NCBI GenBank assembly: GCA_003260075.1
Contig: QLIY01000086.1
Span: 62,001-126,000, forward strand
Direction of reading: 5' to 3'
Length of the DNA stretch: 64,000 nucleotides
Source: Phallusia mammillata
Lineage: Eukaryota > Chordata > Ascidiacea > Phlebobranchia > Ascidiidae
The translations under genes and the position numbers were made by a program. This document shows, one piece after another, positions 37,208-54,600 of the stretch; the stretch's first letter is position 1, and each line of letters opens with the position of its first letter. The notes under the pieces are model-generated. The model was not told the DNA's origin. It searched no databases and saw only the letters and a list, made by a program, of their open reading frames with translations.

Positions 37208-38479
37208 ATGTTTATTATTTTGGGGTATTTTACAAAACATGTTAGTGTGAGTTCACTGTTTCTTCTGATTGCTTACAGTTTGTTTTTTACAATATGCGTT
37301 GGCTTTACGCTTGTGTTGTTCAAAAAACTGTTTGCTTCTATCAGTAACGTTGGCCCAACTGACACAAACGGTAACGAAATCAAGCAAAATGATCTTGTTG
37401 GAACTGTCAATCACAGGTTTGTCTATGAACGCTAGATGTACAAAAGCTCTTTGTTTGGTTGGAGTGATTGCTTCATCAGAAACTGCGCTCTTGGGTAAAA
37501 CAAAATTTTTAAGCCCGTTTTGGTCGACTTGGTTTGCTTTTCATTGATGAAAAATTATAAAAACATGTTTACATCAGGGCTGCCACTCCTTGGGATTTTT
37601 CCCAAGATCTTGGGATTTCAGTGCAGAACTTGGGATCTTGGGAAAAACTTTTCAAACCTTGGGATTTTTTATATTATCCATTGAACACGTGTGAGGTTCC
37701 TTTATTACTATTAAAAATCATCGTTTTGCCAAAATCATGTTTTTAATTAACGATTTGCGAAATAGTGCTTCGTCAATTTAGTGTTCGAAGCCGTGCAAGT
37801 TGGTTGAAATTCCCTGTCAAAACTATAGTTTTACTATAGTAATTAAGTCAGGCCAGTACTACTGATTTTTGATGTATCATGTGCCAGTAAAAAAAGATAC
37901 ACAATAAATATTTTTTCTTTTCTATTTTACTGGTATTTCTTAGCGTCTTTTTAAAGGTAGGCTACGTGATGGCTGGGAACTGGTGTCATTATATAAATTA
38001 TGTTGCCTGCGTCAGCTAGGATTTAGACTATGTATTTGCCATTTTCGGGGTATCTTGGGATTTTTGGACAAACCTTGGGATTTTTGGTTGGTGAACCTTG
38101 GGATATCTTAAAATTCTCAGTGGCAGCCCTGATTGAAATATTCATCCGCGACAGAGCATGTGCTTTGAACGCCAGGGGGGGGGGTGCCGGCGTCAGCTAG
38201 GATTTAGACTATGTATTTGCCATTTTCGGGGTATCTTGGGATTTTTGGACAAACCTTGGGATTTTTGGTTGGTGAACCTTGGGATATCTTAAAATTCTCA
38301 GTGGCAGCCCTGACCCAAACCTTTTGTTTAATTTAAAGAAATAACTGTAAGTATGAAAGTACAACACTGATTGATTTTGACTGTTTGTATTTCACAGACA
38401 TAAAAAGTATCATTTGTTACGGAAANCTATTAACGTCGTGTATTGTAGACTTCCATCAGCAGTCTGGTATGAAACCTAA
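37208..38479 (+). CDS. candidate 96-residue membrane protein, two exons
   Basis: Exon 1 (37208-37416) and exon 2 (38398-38479) join in phase across a GT-AG intron and end at TAA, giving 97 codons including the stop. The N-terminal half is strongly hydrophobic (FIILGYF; SSLFLLIAYSLFF; ICVGFTLVLF), one long or two short membrane segments, followed by KKLFASI. The second half is polar and basic and ends in AVWYET. The start is uncertain: the frame is open upstream to 37142, and an ambiguous base at 37206 lies just before the ATG. Another ambiguous base (38406) falls in exon 2. The intron holds an hAT element. I recognise no family; it may be a small integral membrane protein, or an exon pair of a larger gene. 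Confidence 0.4.
37575..38131. mobile_element. hAT-type element (about 557 bp)
   Basis: Terminal inverted repeats CAGGGCTGCCACT and AGTGGCAGCCCTG enclose CTTGGGATTTTT-type repeats at both ends. The right third is repeated after G10 at 38175-38184 (copy 38190-38312). No clear target duplication is left, possibly because the joint disrupts the right flank. Confidence 0.8.
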
Positions 38480-39200
38480 ACCTGCCTATTGTGATAACTG
38501 GTCACAGGCAGTGGTAGGATTCAATTTTTTTGTCATCCGGTTCTATCACAAAAGTCATATTTTTCAGCCGGTTCAGTTTCAAAAAGTCCATTGATAGTAA
38601 CCAGTAGTGCTAACCGGTTTGCTGATCTCATAAAATTTCGTGAGACGGTTGTATAGAACCGGCGAACCCACCACAACATAATTGTATCTGGTACACCCCA
38701 TCAAAGTTGTACACCATTTTAGATACACCCGGTTGTAAAGTACTGGTATATAGTGTAAGACATTTTGTGGAATTTGATTGGTTTATAATGTACAAAAAGC
38801 TATTCGGTTACAAAAGCCAGTGATTGTACATTTTCTTTATTACGTTTCGCTAAAAATGTATGTCTTATAGTAAATCCTGCTTATCATAGTAAATCCTGCA
38901 ACAATGAGGCAATGTTTTTTATCACTGAAGTAAAAGTTTTAGCGGGGCTTTTCTGATGCCACATGACTATAATGATCCACATGCAATTGCGTTGCTATTG
39001 TGCAGAAGATATAAATAGATATGAAAAGCCATTTATAGATATACCATACTGAAATTGAAACAATGCACTAAGTTTGACTTATCCATTATTTTACAACATG
39101 GGACATTCCCCTTAATGACCATCAACCATTTCAAACCAAATGTTGGTGTTCTTGTCAAAAGAATAATACCGATTTTGTTTCTGGTACTGACATTACTATA

Positions 39201-39235
<35 letters not shown>
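39201..39235. other. 35-G run, probable gap
   Basis: A homopolymer without flanking duplicates, read like the other long runs as a written-out gap. Confidence 0.55.
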
Positions 39236-39237
<2 letters not shown>

Positions 39238-39682
39238 GTGCAATAATTCGATACCCAGTTACACATCACGGTATTTTTTGTTGTTGTTTAGTCAGTATGA
39301 GTCACCATCAACCAATACTTGTCGGTTGCGACAGTGAATGAATTGCTTATTACCACTAACTGTAATTTGTATCCCAGACGTGTGCAATTCTCCTCACGTA
39401 TTACTGGTAATGTTCGGTTATTTGGTGCATGTTTATCACGTTTCTTACATTGCACCTATGTTGTAATAGTGTAATTAAGGCATAAATAGAGTTCCAGAAT
39501 TGTTTAAAAGAAAAGTTACCAGAATTTTGTATCAATTTTAGATGTAAACATATATAAGTATATTTATCACTATAACAAACTGTTTGGGGCCTTGGGCTGC
39601 TTTTCTACTTATTACGCTTACTTGTTCAACAGAGCATTTATTTTTTCCCAGCAAATTTTTAAGTTTACTGTATTGTATACGT

Positions 39683-39684
<2 letters not shown>

Positions 39685-39728
<44 letters not shown>
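39685..39728. other. 44-G run, probable gap
   Basis: A homopolymer without flanking duplicates, about 290 nt upstream of the IAP-2 start codon, so part of that promoter may be missing. Confidence 0.55.
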
Positions 39729-39731
<3 letters not shown>

Positions 39732-40020
39732 TAGTCTTTTCCATGACGCAATGTACCGAAAATTACGAAATTCAAACAGTTGACAGTACAAAGACTGATA
39801 CACCACCAGGGGAATAACCCGAGGTACGTAAAGCGCATAAAAACCAGGGGAATTCCCAGGTTGACTGACGCAGTGTCGTTTAAAGGCAGGAAAAGTACAG
39901 CAAAGGCATCACACAGCTGACAAGCGACGTTCGTACAGTACAAGAGTCTAGTAGTTTCACAACGTGTTTTTGGATTAAGCAAGAGTGTACGCAGACCTTT
40001 TCTTGGATATACTGGTTGAA

Positions 40021-41674
40021 ATGTCTCCGAATCAAACAAAATCCGATTGTTACACAACAATGGACTTTCAACGACAAGAACAATACAATAGGTAACGTTG
40101 GTTTCATGCTGTAACAAGAGATTTTGAAATATTCCGATTTTAAAACAAGTCTTATATTGTCTTAAAGAACTTAATTAACATTAAGCAACTTTGATATAGA
40201 GTCATAGCTTTTTTCAAAATCTATATTGATGTATATTGTTTTATTTTTAGGCAAAAATCGGGCCCGTATCATCAAGAAATGGCCTGTGGACACTCTTCAA
40301 GCCCACAAAACCGGTAAGCATCAAACAAATTAACTATTTCTCTCATAATTTTCTCTAAAAAATAACATTTTACCATACAATGTAATAAAACTACAAAAAA
40401 GGAAAAAGCACCATTTAGTTCCGTTCCGCTTGACTGAATCTCCTTTTTTCTCTTCAGGAGAACGGAATTATTCGAGTGCAACCAACCGTGCAGTCCACAC
40501 ATGGGTAACTGCAGGTCAAGGATCAACACATTTTTAACAAACTGGCCGAATCATATCACGGCGACTCCAAAACAAATCGCAGAAGCCGGTTTCTTCTTTC
40601 TTGGTAGCCACGATCGAGTGAAGTGTTTCTACTGCAACGGGGGTCTACAGAATTGGACCCGAGATGACGAACCGTGGTCTGAACACGCAAAGTGGTACCC
40701 TGAGTAAGTCACTATTTTATTTGTTGGGCATTACAGCAATTTGGGTCAAGGTTTTCACATTTTAAACTACCATGCAATTTTTTCCCCACTTTTTCGTCGT
40801 ATAAAATTTGGAAAATTTTTGATTAGCGATTAAAATTCTTGCAATAATATGAAGATTTTGTGCTTTAAAATATGTATTTTTACGTTTCAGTTGCGAATTT
40901 TTGCTGGAATCAAAAGGAATCGATTATGTGGCGTCAATCGCAAGCCAGTTTCCCGATCTCAAGAGACCGTTCGCTGTAGCGAAACCACAAACGAGCTCAC
41001 AATATCACGTCACACACGCAACGTCATCAGCTGTTAACGTAGTGGTGAAAAACAAAAGTCCAGCTTTGGAAGTCACTAGAGAATTGGAAAAAGCAAATCA
41101 CCACCTAAAAACTGTAAAGAAGCATGTTTTGTTGTCTGAAGCTATGGACAATTTGGTTGTTAAAGAAGCTTGTAACTTTGGATTTACCCTCGGCAACGTA
41201 GAAGCGGTCGTCCAGGCGAAAATTGACCAAGAAAATATAGAGTACACGTCAGTTATGGAGCTTGTGAGCGACATCCAGCGGTACGAGTCACGAATCAGAG
41301 AGGAAGAGTCGATGGAGCAAGATCTTTATGAAGCTCCACAACCTAATCTGAATCATTCAAATTTTATCACATCTTCATCTCCCGCCACTTTGGTGACGCA
41401 AAACGGAAGCAGAAAACTTGTCACCACAAAAATGACGCAACAACACACATCTCTAGTGACGTCATCGCCCGCTGGAAGTCAAGATGTCCTAATGCGTGAT
41501 ATCGACAATATCAAACAGGAGCAGTTGTGTAAGATTTGCCTCGACGCTGAGAGCGATTGTGTGTTGATGAATTGCGGTCACGTGTGTTGCTGCTCTGATT
41601 GTGCTTCGGCGATCCGTTCCTGCCCGATCTGTCGCGCGAAACTCGATAAAATCGTCAAGTTTTACCGACACTGA
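40021..41674 (+). CDS. BIR-UBA-RING inhibitor of apoptosis protein (IAP-2)
   Basis: Four exons (40021-40091, 40251-40313, 40458-40703, 40891-41674) give 387 residues with every phase consistent. An N-terminal polar leader (1-63) precedes one BIR domain (about 64-133): TFLTNWPNH, CFYCNGGLQNW, and zinc ligands Cys-X2-Cys-X16-His-X6-Cys ending in HAKWYPDC. A UBA-like domain (about 214-258) contains ACNFGFTLGNVEAV and ELVSDIQRYE. The RING (about 338-387) has CKIC, NCGHVCCCSDC, CPIC and ends in VKFYRH. It is a caspase-pathway regulator and E3 ligase by family; ubiquitin binding through the UBA is expected. The first two small exons match those of IAP-1 in position and phase, so the genes are tandem duplicates. 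Unlike IAP-1, the gene has no internal joints. AATAAA follows at 41871. Confidence 0.94.
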
Positions 41675-42245
41675 TCGAAATTTTGCTGCGAAACCCATTT
41701 AGACCAATTAAAACTGCTGCTAAAATTACCTGAAACTTTCACTACACAATATCGATTTGGCCCAAGTGTGTTTTATTCAGCTCAGGTTGATTATATCTGT
41801 GTACTTTTCACTGTGTTGTTGTGCTTTGTTGTTTTTTTGTAGTCGTATGTATGTTGTAATTTTTACCCACAATAAATTTTGTTGTGATAGACTTGTTTCG
41901 ATTTTTCTCACTAATCAGTTTTGGTTACTCCAGTCAAAGGATTTCGAAGAAAAATGTGCTCATAACATTACATGTGCATGAAAATGAATGCTTAGACAGG
42001 ACTAATGCGAATTCACAAAACGTGAAAAAAACTAATAAGTGGTGTACAGGGGATTACTGAGGCGTTTTTATCCTTACCAACTTTTGTTATTTGCCTACAA
42101 ATGTTCACAAGCTAAAGTATTATGTTGCACGAAAATAATGCAACCAAATCAAAGTAATACACTGGGATCGCCAAATTGGTTCTAGTCTGAAACGATGTCG
42201 ACGGTTACATTGCTTTGTATTTACAATAATAAACAACGGGAGCTT
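41675..42245. other. short intergenic gap between convergent BIR genes
   Basis: It contains the IAP-2 3' UTR with AATAAA at 41871-41876 and the presumed 3' UTR of the minus-strand BIR gene. No other feature was seen. Confidence 0.6.
41871..41876 (+). terminator. polyadenylation signal of IAP-2
   Basis: AATAAA lies 197 nt after the stop codon, the first canonical hexamer. Confidence 0.65.
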
Positions 42246-43030
42246 TTAACCACCAGAGAAAGTGGCAATGCACAGGCAAATGACAGCAATAACAACCATG
42301 TACGGGCTTCCAATTTGTGCCCACATTCTTTGAAGGTGACCTTTATTATTTGGTTCAACATCACGAATTCTTCTGTTTCGTCTGCGTAGTTGACCACATG
42401 GTAAAGCCACAACTCGCTGAGAACAGGTAGGAGATGTACTGAATCCACTAGGGGCAGTGTAGAGCACATCTTGGACATACTGCATCCCCTTACGGCCAAT
42501 CACGAATCCACACCTATAATTAGGACTGTTTTAATAAAACTTTTGACGAGTTTTACCGTCAAACTTTATGAAAAAAGTAAAATTAAAGAATAGGAAATAG
42601 GTTCCGACCAAGTTTTCATATTTTTTGGCATGAGGTCAAAACTGAAAGCTACCAGGTTGGCTCGTCGATGAATTAGCTTTCTGACGTTACACTGGTGCGA
42701 TTTCGTAATAGCGGGCTTCGTAAACTTGCGACCAGGAACTTTGCACATTCGCCACAGACGTACTTACGTTGGAAACCACTTTGCATGCTCAAACCAAGGA
42801 TCGTCCTTTCGTTTCCAGTTCAGCAAAACGCCATTGCAGTAAAAACACTTCACTCGATCCCAGGGGCCGAGGTAGAAAAATCCAGCGTTTGCAAACTCTC
42901 TTGTGGTCGAATCAGTATGATTTGGCCAGTTGTTTCCAAAACACAGCAATCTGTCATTGAAGTTTCCAAACTGTGGATTATGAGGCTTGCTGAACTCATA
43001 TTTGTTATTCACATTTCTATGAATAGACAT
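42246..43030 (-). CDS. BIR protein with C-terminal hydrophobic tail, no RING
   Basis: Two exons on the minus strand (42768-43030 and 42246-42513) join in phase (263 + 268 nt) and give 176 residues. A single complete BIR domain covers about 24-100, with zinc ligands Cys62, Cys65, His82 and Cys89; GGL is replaced by GVL, and CGFVIGRKGMQYV closes the fold. After the BIR the chain is basic (LRRRNRRIRD) and ends in a hydrophobic stretch (about 160-173, MVVIAVICLCIATF) followed by SGG. This is compatible with a tail anchor in the endoplasmic reticulum or outer mitochondrial membrane. No UBA or RING follows. The gene converges with IAP-2, 572 nt apart. The start could lie further upstream (43073-43075 is GTG), but ATG 43030 follows an AG acceptor-like site by 10 nt. 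It could instead be a truncated IAP pseudogene whose tail is accidental, although the exon is open for its full 89 codons. Confidence 0.75.
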
Positions 43031-43177
43031 TTTCTCTCTGAGGCGTTTCACATTAAATTCAAAAGACTTAAACACCGAAGATGGACTTAAACCTAAATCA
43101 AAGCAATCAACTGTTTATACTGCGTATATGTGTGTGTTCCAATATTGACACTTTGAATGCAAAAACTAAATGATCTA

Positions 43178-43332
43178 TTGCAAAGAAATAAAGCGAACAA
43201 TGAAGCCAATTTTTTGGAATGAAAGTTCGCCATAAATTACGTAGACGATTAAGTTGCCAATATGAGTCATTTCAAAAAATACCACGCGGGCCACTAAGAA
43301 CTTTCCTGCGGGTCACGGGTTGGACAGTCCTG
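43178..43332. mobile_element. truncated hAT element
   Basis: It matches the right third of the element at 30563-31037 (AAAGAAATAAAGC, ACGCGGGCCAC, GGTTGGACAGTCCTG). The left end is absent. It lies just upstream of the minus-strand BIR gene. Confidence 0.75.
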
Positions 43333-43505
43333 ATTTAAACATTCGTTCTTTCTTTATTGTAAGGAACATACGGTATTATCACTCATAGTTCATTAAGGTA
43401 GGTGTAAACAAGCATATTTTACTTTTGCTGAATCTTTCTATAAACAACGACCACGTCTATTGCAACACTTCTGGAATAAATCGGCCGACGACAGGCGCGT
43501 TCAAC

Positions 43506-43512
43506 TTTTATA
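43506..43512 (-). promoter_or_regulatory. TATA-like box for the minus-strand BIR gene
   Basis: TATAAAA on the minus strand, in a locally G+C-richer stretch (43480-43590), about 0.48 kb upstream of the ATG. This is motif-only evidence. Confidence 0.25.
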
Positions 43513-43903
43513 CGAAGCAATAGCCGTCTACGTCAAGTTTGCCTTTGGGTGGCGGGGATTTGAGTAGCCAAAACCCCGCCGTTTAAAACTAAAAGATCTA
43601 TACCCTTTCTAAACTTTATCCGATTTCAACAATTAGACATATGTTATAGTTTCATTGTGGCGAAAATCAAGTCTTATTAATCCCAATATATTATCTGAAG
43701 ATTAAACTAGATTCTTTCACTTTAGCTATGCGTCCAGCTTCAAACCATGATAACCCGTATGTAGCTACCGTTAACATCCTCTCGGCTTTTTGCATTCCGC
43801 ATTTATATTGGTATTGTGCTATCTACGACTTGCCTATGGCGCTTGCGAAACCTTACCCCACTTTCGGTCGGTGCCTGGTACATTCGCTTGTAGTTACTAG
43901 TAG

Positions 43904-43905
<2 letters not shown>

Positions 43906-43958
<53 letters not shown>
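43906..43958. other. 53-G run, probable gap
   Basis: It is separated from the giant run by only 38 nt of ordinary sequence (43959-43996), as if a tiny contig had been scaffolded between two gaps. Confidence 0.65.
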
Positions 43959-43960
<2 letters not shown>

Positions 43961-43996
43961 CCTCCTCACGATGCATCTGAGCAGTTTTGTCGAAAA

Positions 43997-50905
<6,909 letters not shown>

Positions 50906-50906
50906 N

Positions 50907-51136
50907 CCCAGACGTGGACAAAACCGATACTTGAATGTCTGCCATTTGTGAACGAACCGAAAACTGAAGCCAGCAACCTCTCTCGTAACTATCCCTGTTT
51001 GAGCGAAGACAAGCATCACCACCACAGGCATTCGGGAAATCGTTATGGCAGCGGAAAGGAAAGGAATTCAGTCATCAGTCANAGATGCGCTAGGTGCGCT
51101 AGGTGCGCTAGGTGCGCTTGGTACCCCGCTTGGTAA
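50907..51136 (+). other. open frame of uncertain status with 9-bp tandem repeat
   Basis: After the gap one frame stays open for about 76 codons. It includes KTEASNLSRNYPCLSED and a His-rich KHHHHRHSGNR segment, and could be part of a coding exon entered from the gap. It contains an ambiguous base at 51082 and four tandem TGCGCTAGG-type nonamers at 51086-51121, then TAA. No donor in a good context was found. Confidence 0.3.
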
Positions 51137-51679
51137 CCTTTTTTTGTGCAACGTAACTTAAAAATAGTGCAGGTAACTCTCTTTAGTGCGATTAAACTCG
51201 TAACAGTTACGACGTCACTCGAAAATACTGCAGCTGTCCTGTGTTTTTTTTGCGACAAATTGTAAATACTATATTTACAATTTAAATAGTTGCTTTAAAA
51301 GAAACCGATACATTGATCATAATGTAATGTCAGTTTTAAACGCTAATACATTTTTTTACTGTTTCGACAAGCGCTGTGGTTTTCATTTATAATGCAATTA
51401 CTTGTATATGTTTAACTTGCGTTAGATTTGTTGTGAAAAAAGTTAACTATCTCTAAACACGGACTTTGATTTCGTCTTAGAATGGGCCCTATATTAAATA
51501 GTTTTATTTTGTCAACACATCAATACATCTTATCTTGCCCATCTCTCGTTATGCAGTTCGTAGATGAAACCTAGCTGAATAATTCATTTAGACTTAGGAT
51601 ACGAGAAGTATTATGCTGTTGTTCGTTCAATATAAATACTTTTCCTTTGCAACACAATTACACAATTTGCAACTTTCAG

Positions 51680-54600
51680 TGACCAACGCCGTTTTACTGT
51701 TCTGCTTGATGTCAGAGGGTCAACCTGGAACGCTGCCAAACCGCTAGTCAGGATCTTACAGGTATTTGCCTGTGTGCGGTGTGATAGTTTTTAGGAAATT
51801 TTACATTTATGGACAGAGTATCAAAGTTGTAAACGGGCCTGAAATTAGGACCCGAAGCAGGCCTGAACCCAAAGGCAAACCCGAACCTGGTCCGATCTAC
51901 GTCCCAACCCGAATTAAATTGATAAAACTGCACTACGAATGAGGCCTGTGTGTAGTTAGGTCCGAATCAAAACCTTGTTATTCAAACTCAGGCCCGAACC
52001 CGGCTTGAAAAGCCAGGCTTTACAGAGTATAATCTTGTTATTTGCATGAACATTATGTTTTCAGTATTGTCTGCGAGATAAGGTCGGACTGGTGTGCATT
52101 GTGAAACCCTCTGAGTTCTGGGAGAAGCAGAGGGCCAATTTTAAGTTCAAGAAATTTAAAGAACGTCTTGGATTTGAGGTGACGCAGTAAACACAATAAC
52201 TGAGCAAAATGTAAAATTTCCATTTTGCCATTGAAGTTTAAATTATGTATTTCTTTCAAAAATATGTCAGTACATACAATTTGCTTTTTGTTTTTTGAAA
52301 AAAAAAACCGTTTTGGTCGGAAAGGCAAAGCCAAAAAATCTTGGTAGTATAATTTTGTGCTTTAAACAAATAAATAAATTAATGCTTTACAGCTTGTTAG
52401 TTAAATTGTGACACTGTAATATGAATCGCAGTACGCCCGGCTTATTGAAGGCGTTATAACTAAAATCAAGCCTGCGGTGGGAATCGAACCTACAACAGGA
52501 ATGAGTCTCGAACAACACATTCCATGGGCCTGGCGTACTGTGATTTCTATTTGTGTGTGCTATGATAGCGGGTCTGCATAGACCAGGGGTCGGCAACCTT
52601 TTAGGCGACGCGTGCCAGTTCACCTGTTATTTCCATGTGTTAATGACCTCGCGTGCCAAAGTTTTTCCAAATAATTGTAGTTCGTGCCAGCAAATATCAA
52701 TAGTAAAGAGAAAACAGAGCGTTTTGTGCACGTAAGGCTGAATTTTATAACCAAGATACGATAAAAACTATAAACAAGCAGTGTAACAGGTTAAATTGTT
52801 ACTTTAATATAAACACGCAAATCGGTTGGCGTGCCATGAAAAACCACCTTGCCTGCCAACCTTGGCACGCGTGCCAGGGGTTGTCGACCCCTGGCATAGA
52901 CGCTTCAGGGCTGATCCCAATAATCAATTTATGATCATCTTAATACTGTAACTAATACTGTAACATATTACAAACTAAATTCGCTTTTACAATGTTAAAC
53001 ACATTTTGTCGACTACTTTCAGACGATACTGGTTTCAGTGGAAAAACTCTCTCGCTACATTAATCCGGGTCAGTTGACGTCTGAGTTCGGTGGAACTCTT
53101 TGTTACGACCATCACCAGTGGATCCGGAACAGAATTAATTTCGAGAAATACGTTACAGAGGCTGAGGAGAAACTTGACTTTATTCAAACGGTTGGAAGTG
53201 TGGCAAAACAAGATCCGGTAAATATTAAAACATCCAATTGAACCACTTTTCAGGACATGAAAGTACATTTTGCGCAGGAATTTTAGATTTTACACTAAAT
53301 TCCACAACATTAAAGTATTGCGAGTGTTTTGTTTTGCCTTTGACTAGACATTGAAAATACCCTATGGTGGTATCAGCTACATCTCAAACGTATTGACTAT
53401 CAATGAATATAGTGCTGTTGCCAGGCATATTTCATACTCTCCGTTTGATTAACCGACACAGATAAACAAATCATACGAGCTACTCAACACAATCGTTCTT
53501 ACAACACCATACATTGGTATACGACGTCGAAACATCGGATGATTTGTTTATTTTTGCCGGTTGAACAAAAAGTAAAGTTTAGGTATTAAATATCATTAGA
53601 CGTACTTAAAACCAGTTAACTACACAGGCTACCCTAAAATACAGTTTAGAAATCTTAGTGGTACATGTAGAACTTTTCTATTCTAAAGATTTTTTTTCCA
53701 AATTCTGTTTTTGATTACAAAAAATCTTTGCTGTTTTCGTTTTGTATTTTGCCAACTAATAATACTAATCCCTGACGAAGGCGACCTGTATGTAGGACGT
53801 GGAACCGTTATAAAATATACAATTGCCAGAAGAGCTCTATAAATTTGATATTATGCCTAGCAGCAACAGCTTATTCATAGGAATACTAATACTCGTTAAA
53901 AAAAGTCTTATATGAGCGGTGCATAGACTCTTTGCAAACCGTCAGACATGCCTAAATCCTAACATACGTTTTTGCCTCAGAACGACAAATCGCTTTCAAG
54001 CTTTGACTACAGCGACAGTGGTCACGCTACAGGCCAGACTCACACAAGCAGCTCCTCTAATACGCCATCTAGAGGCAGGATAACAGGCAAACCGCAACCA
54101 CAAGTGCCTTCCCCTAAACCCCGCATTCATAGCACAAGTCGAAGTGGAGAATACGTGTATCACATTCCAAAAGAAGAAGGGTAAGAACTGGTTGAGTATG
54201 TTGCAAATTGGTGGCTATTTTTCAGTTTACGGCTTCTCGCGACGTGAGCATTATTTGTGTTTCAAAGTTTGCGTTCAAATATCCTATTGAAACTTTGCAC
54301 GTGACATTGGAAACTTTATTTGAACTAAAATGCGTATTTTCGGCGTCGGCTACCTTTTGAGCGCCAAGTGTCAATTTATTAATATAAGTCCAAATGATGT
54401 ATAGTGACATGTGCGAGCAAAGAACAGACATATTAGTGAGTTTGGCTGGGGTTTGAAGACTGATACATCAAAACAAACTATAAACAAGCAATTTGAATAA
54501 AATTGCACCATAAACTATTTGAATACGAGTTTTTGAATCTCCTGACGTACCAACTTTACAATGTATAGTAGTGTTAAATGTGGTACAATGTTTTAGAGCG

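Larger units (their letters stand above)
34032..40020. other. repeat-rich region between the two IAP genes
   Basis: It holds a foldback element, hAT-like remnants (for example CAGAGGTTCCCAGCC near 34153 and GTAGTGGTTCCCAAAC near 35161), a full-length SINE, one orphan exon (minus), a small membrane-protein candidate (plus), and two probable gaps at 39201-39235 and 39685-39728. A segment at 34740-34970 is copied, more diverged than the other pairs, at about 36393-36600. The run base changes from C to G within this region. Confidence 0.55.

Noticed and set aside
42221-42499. Overlapping hydrophobic frame opposite IAP-2
   Set aside because: It is a different frame of the same DNA. The frame that continues the BIR domain in phase is 42246-42513, so this one is a shadow.
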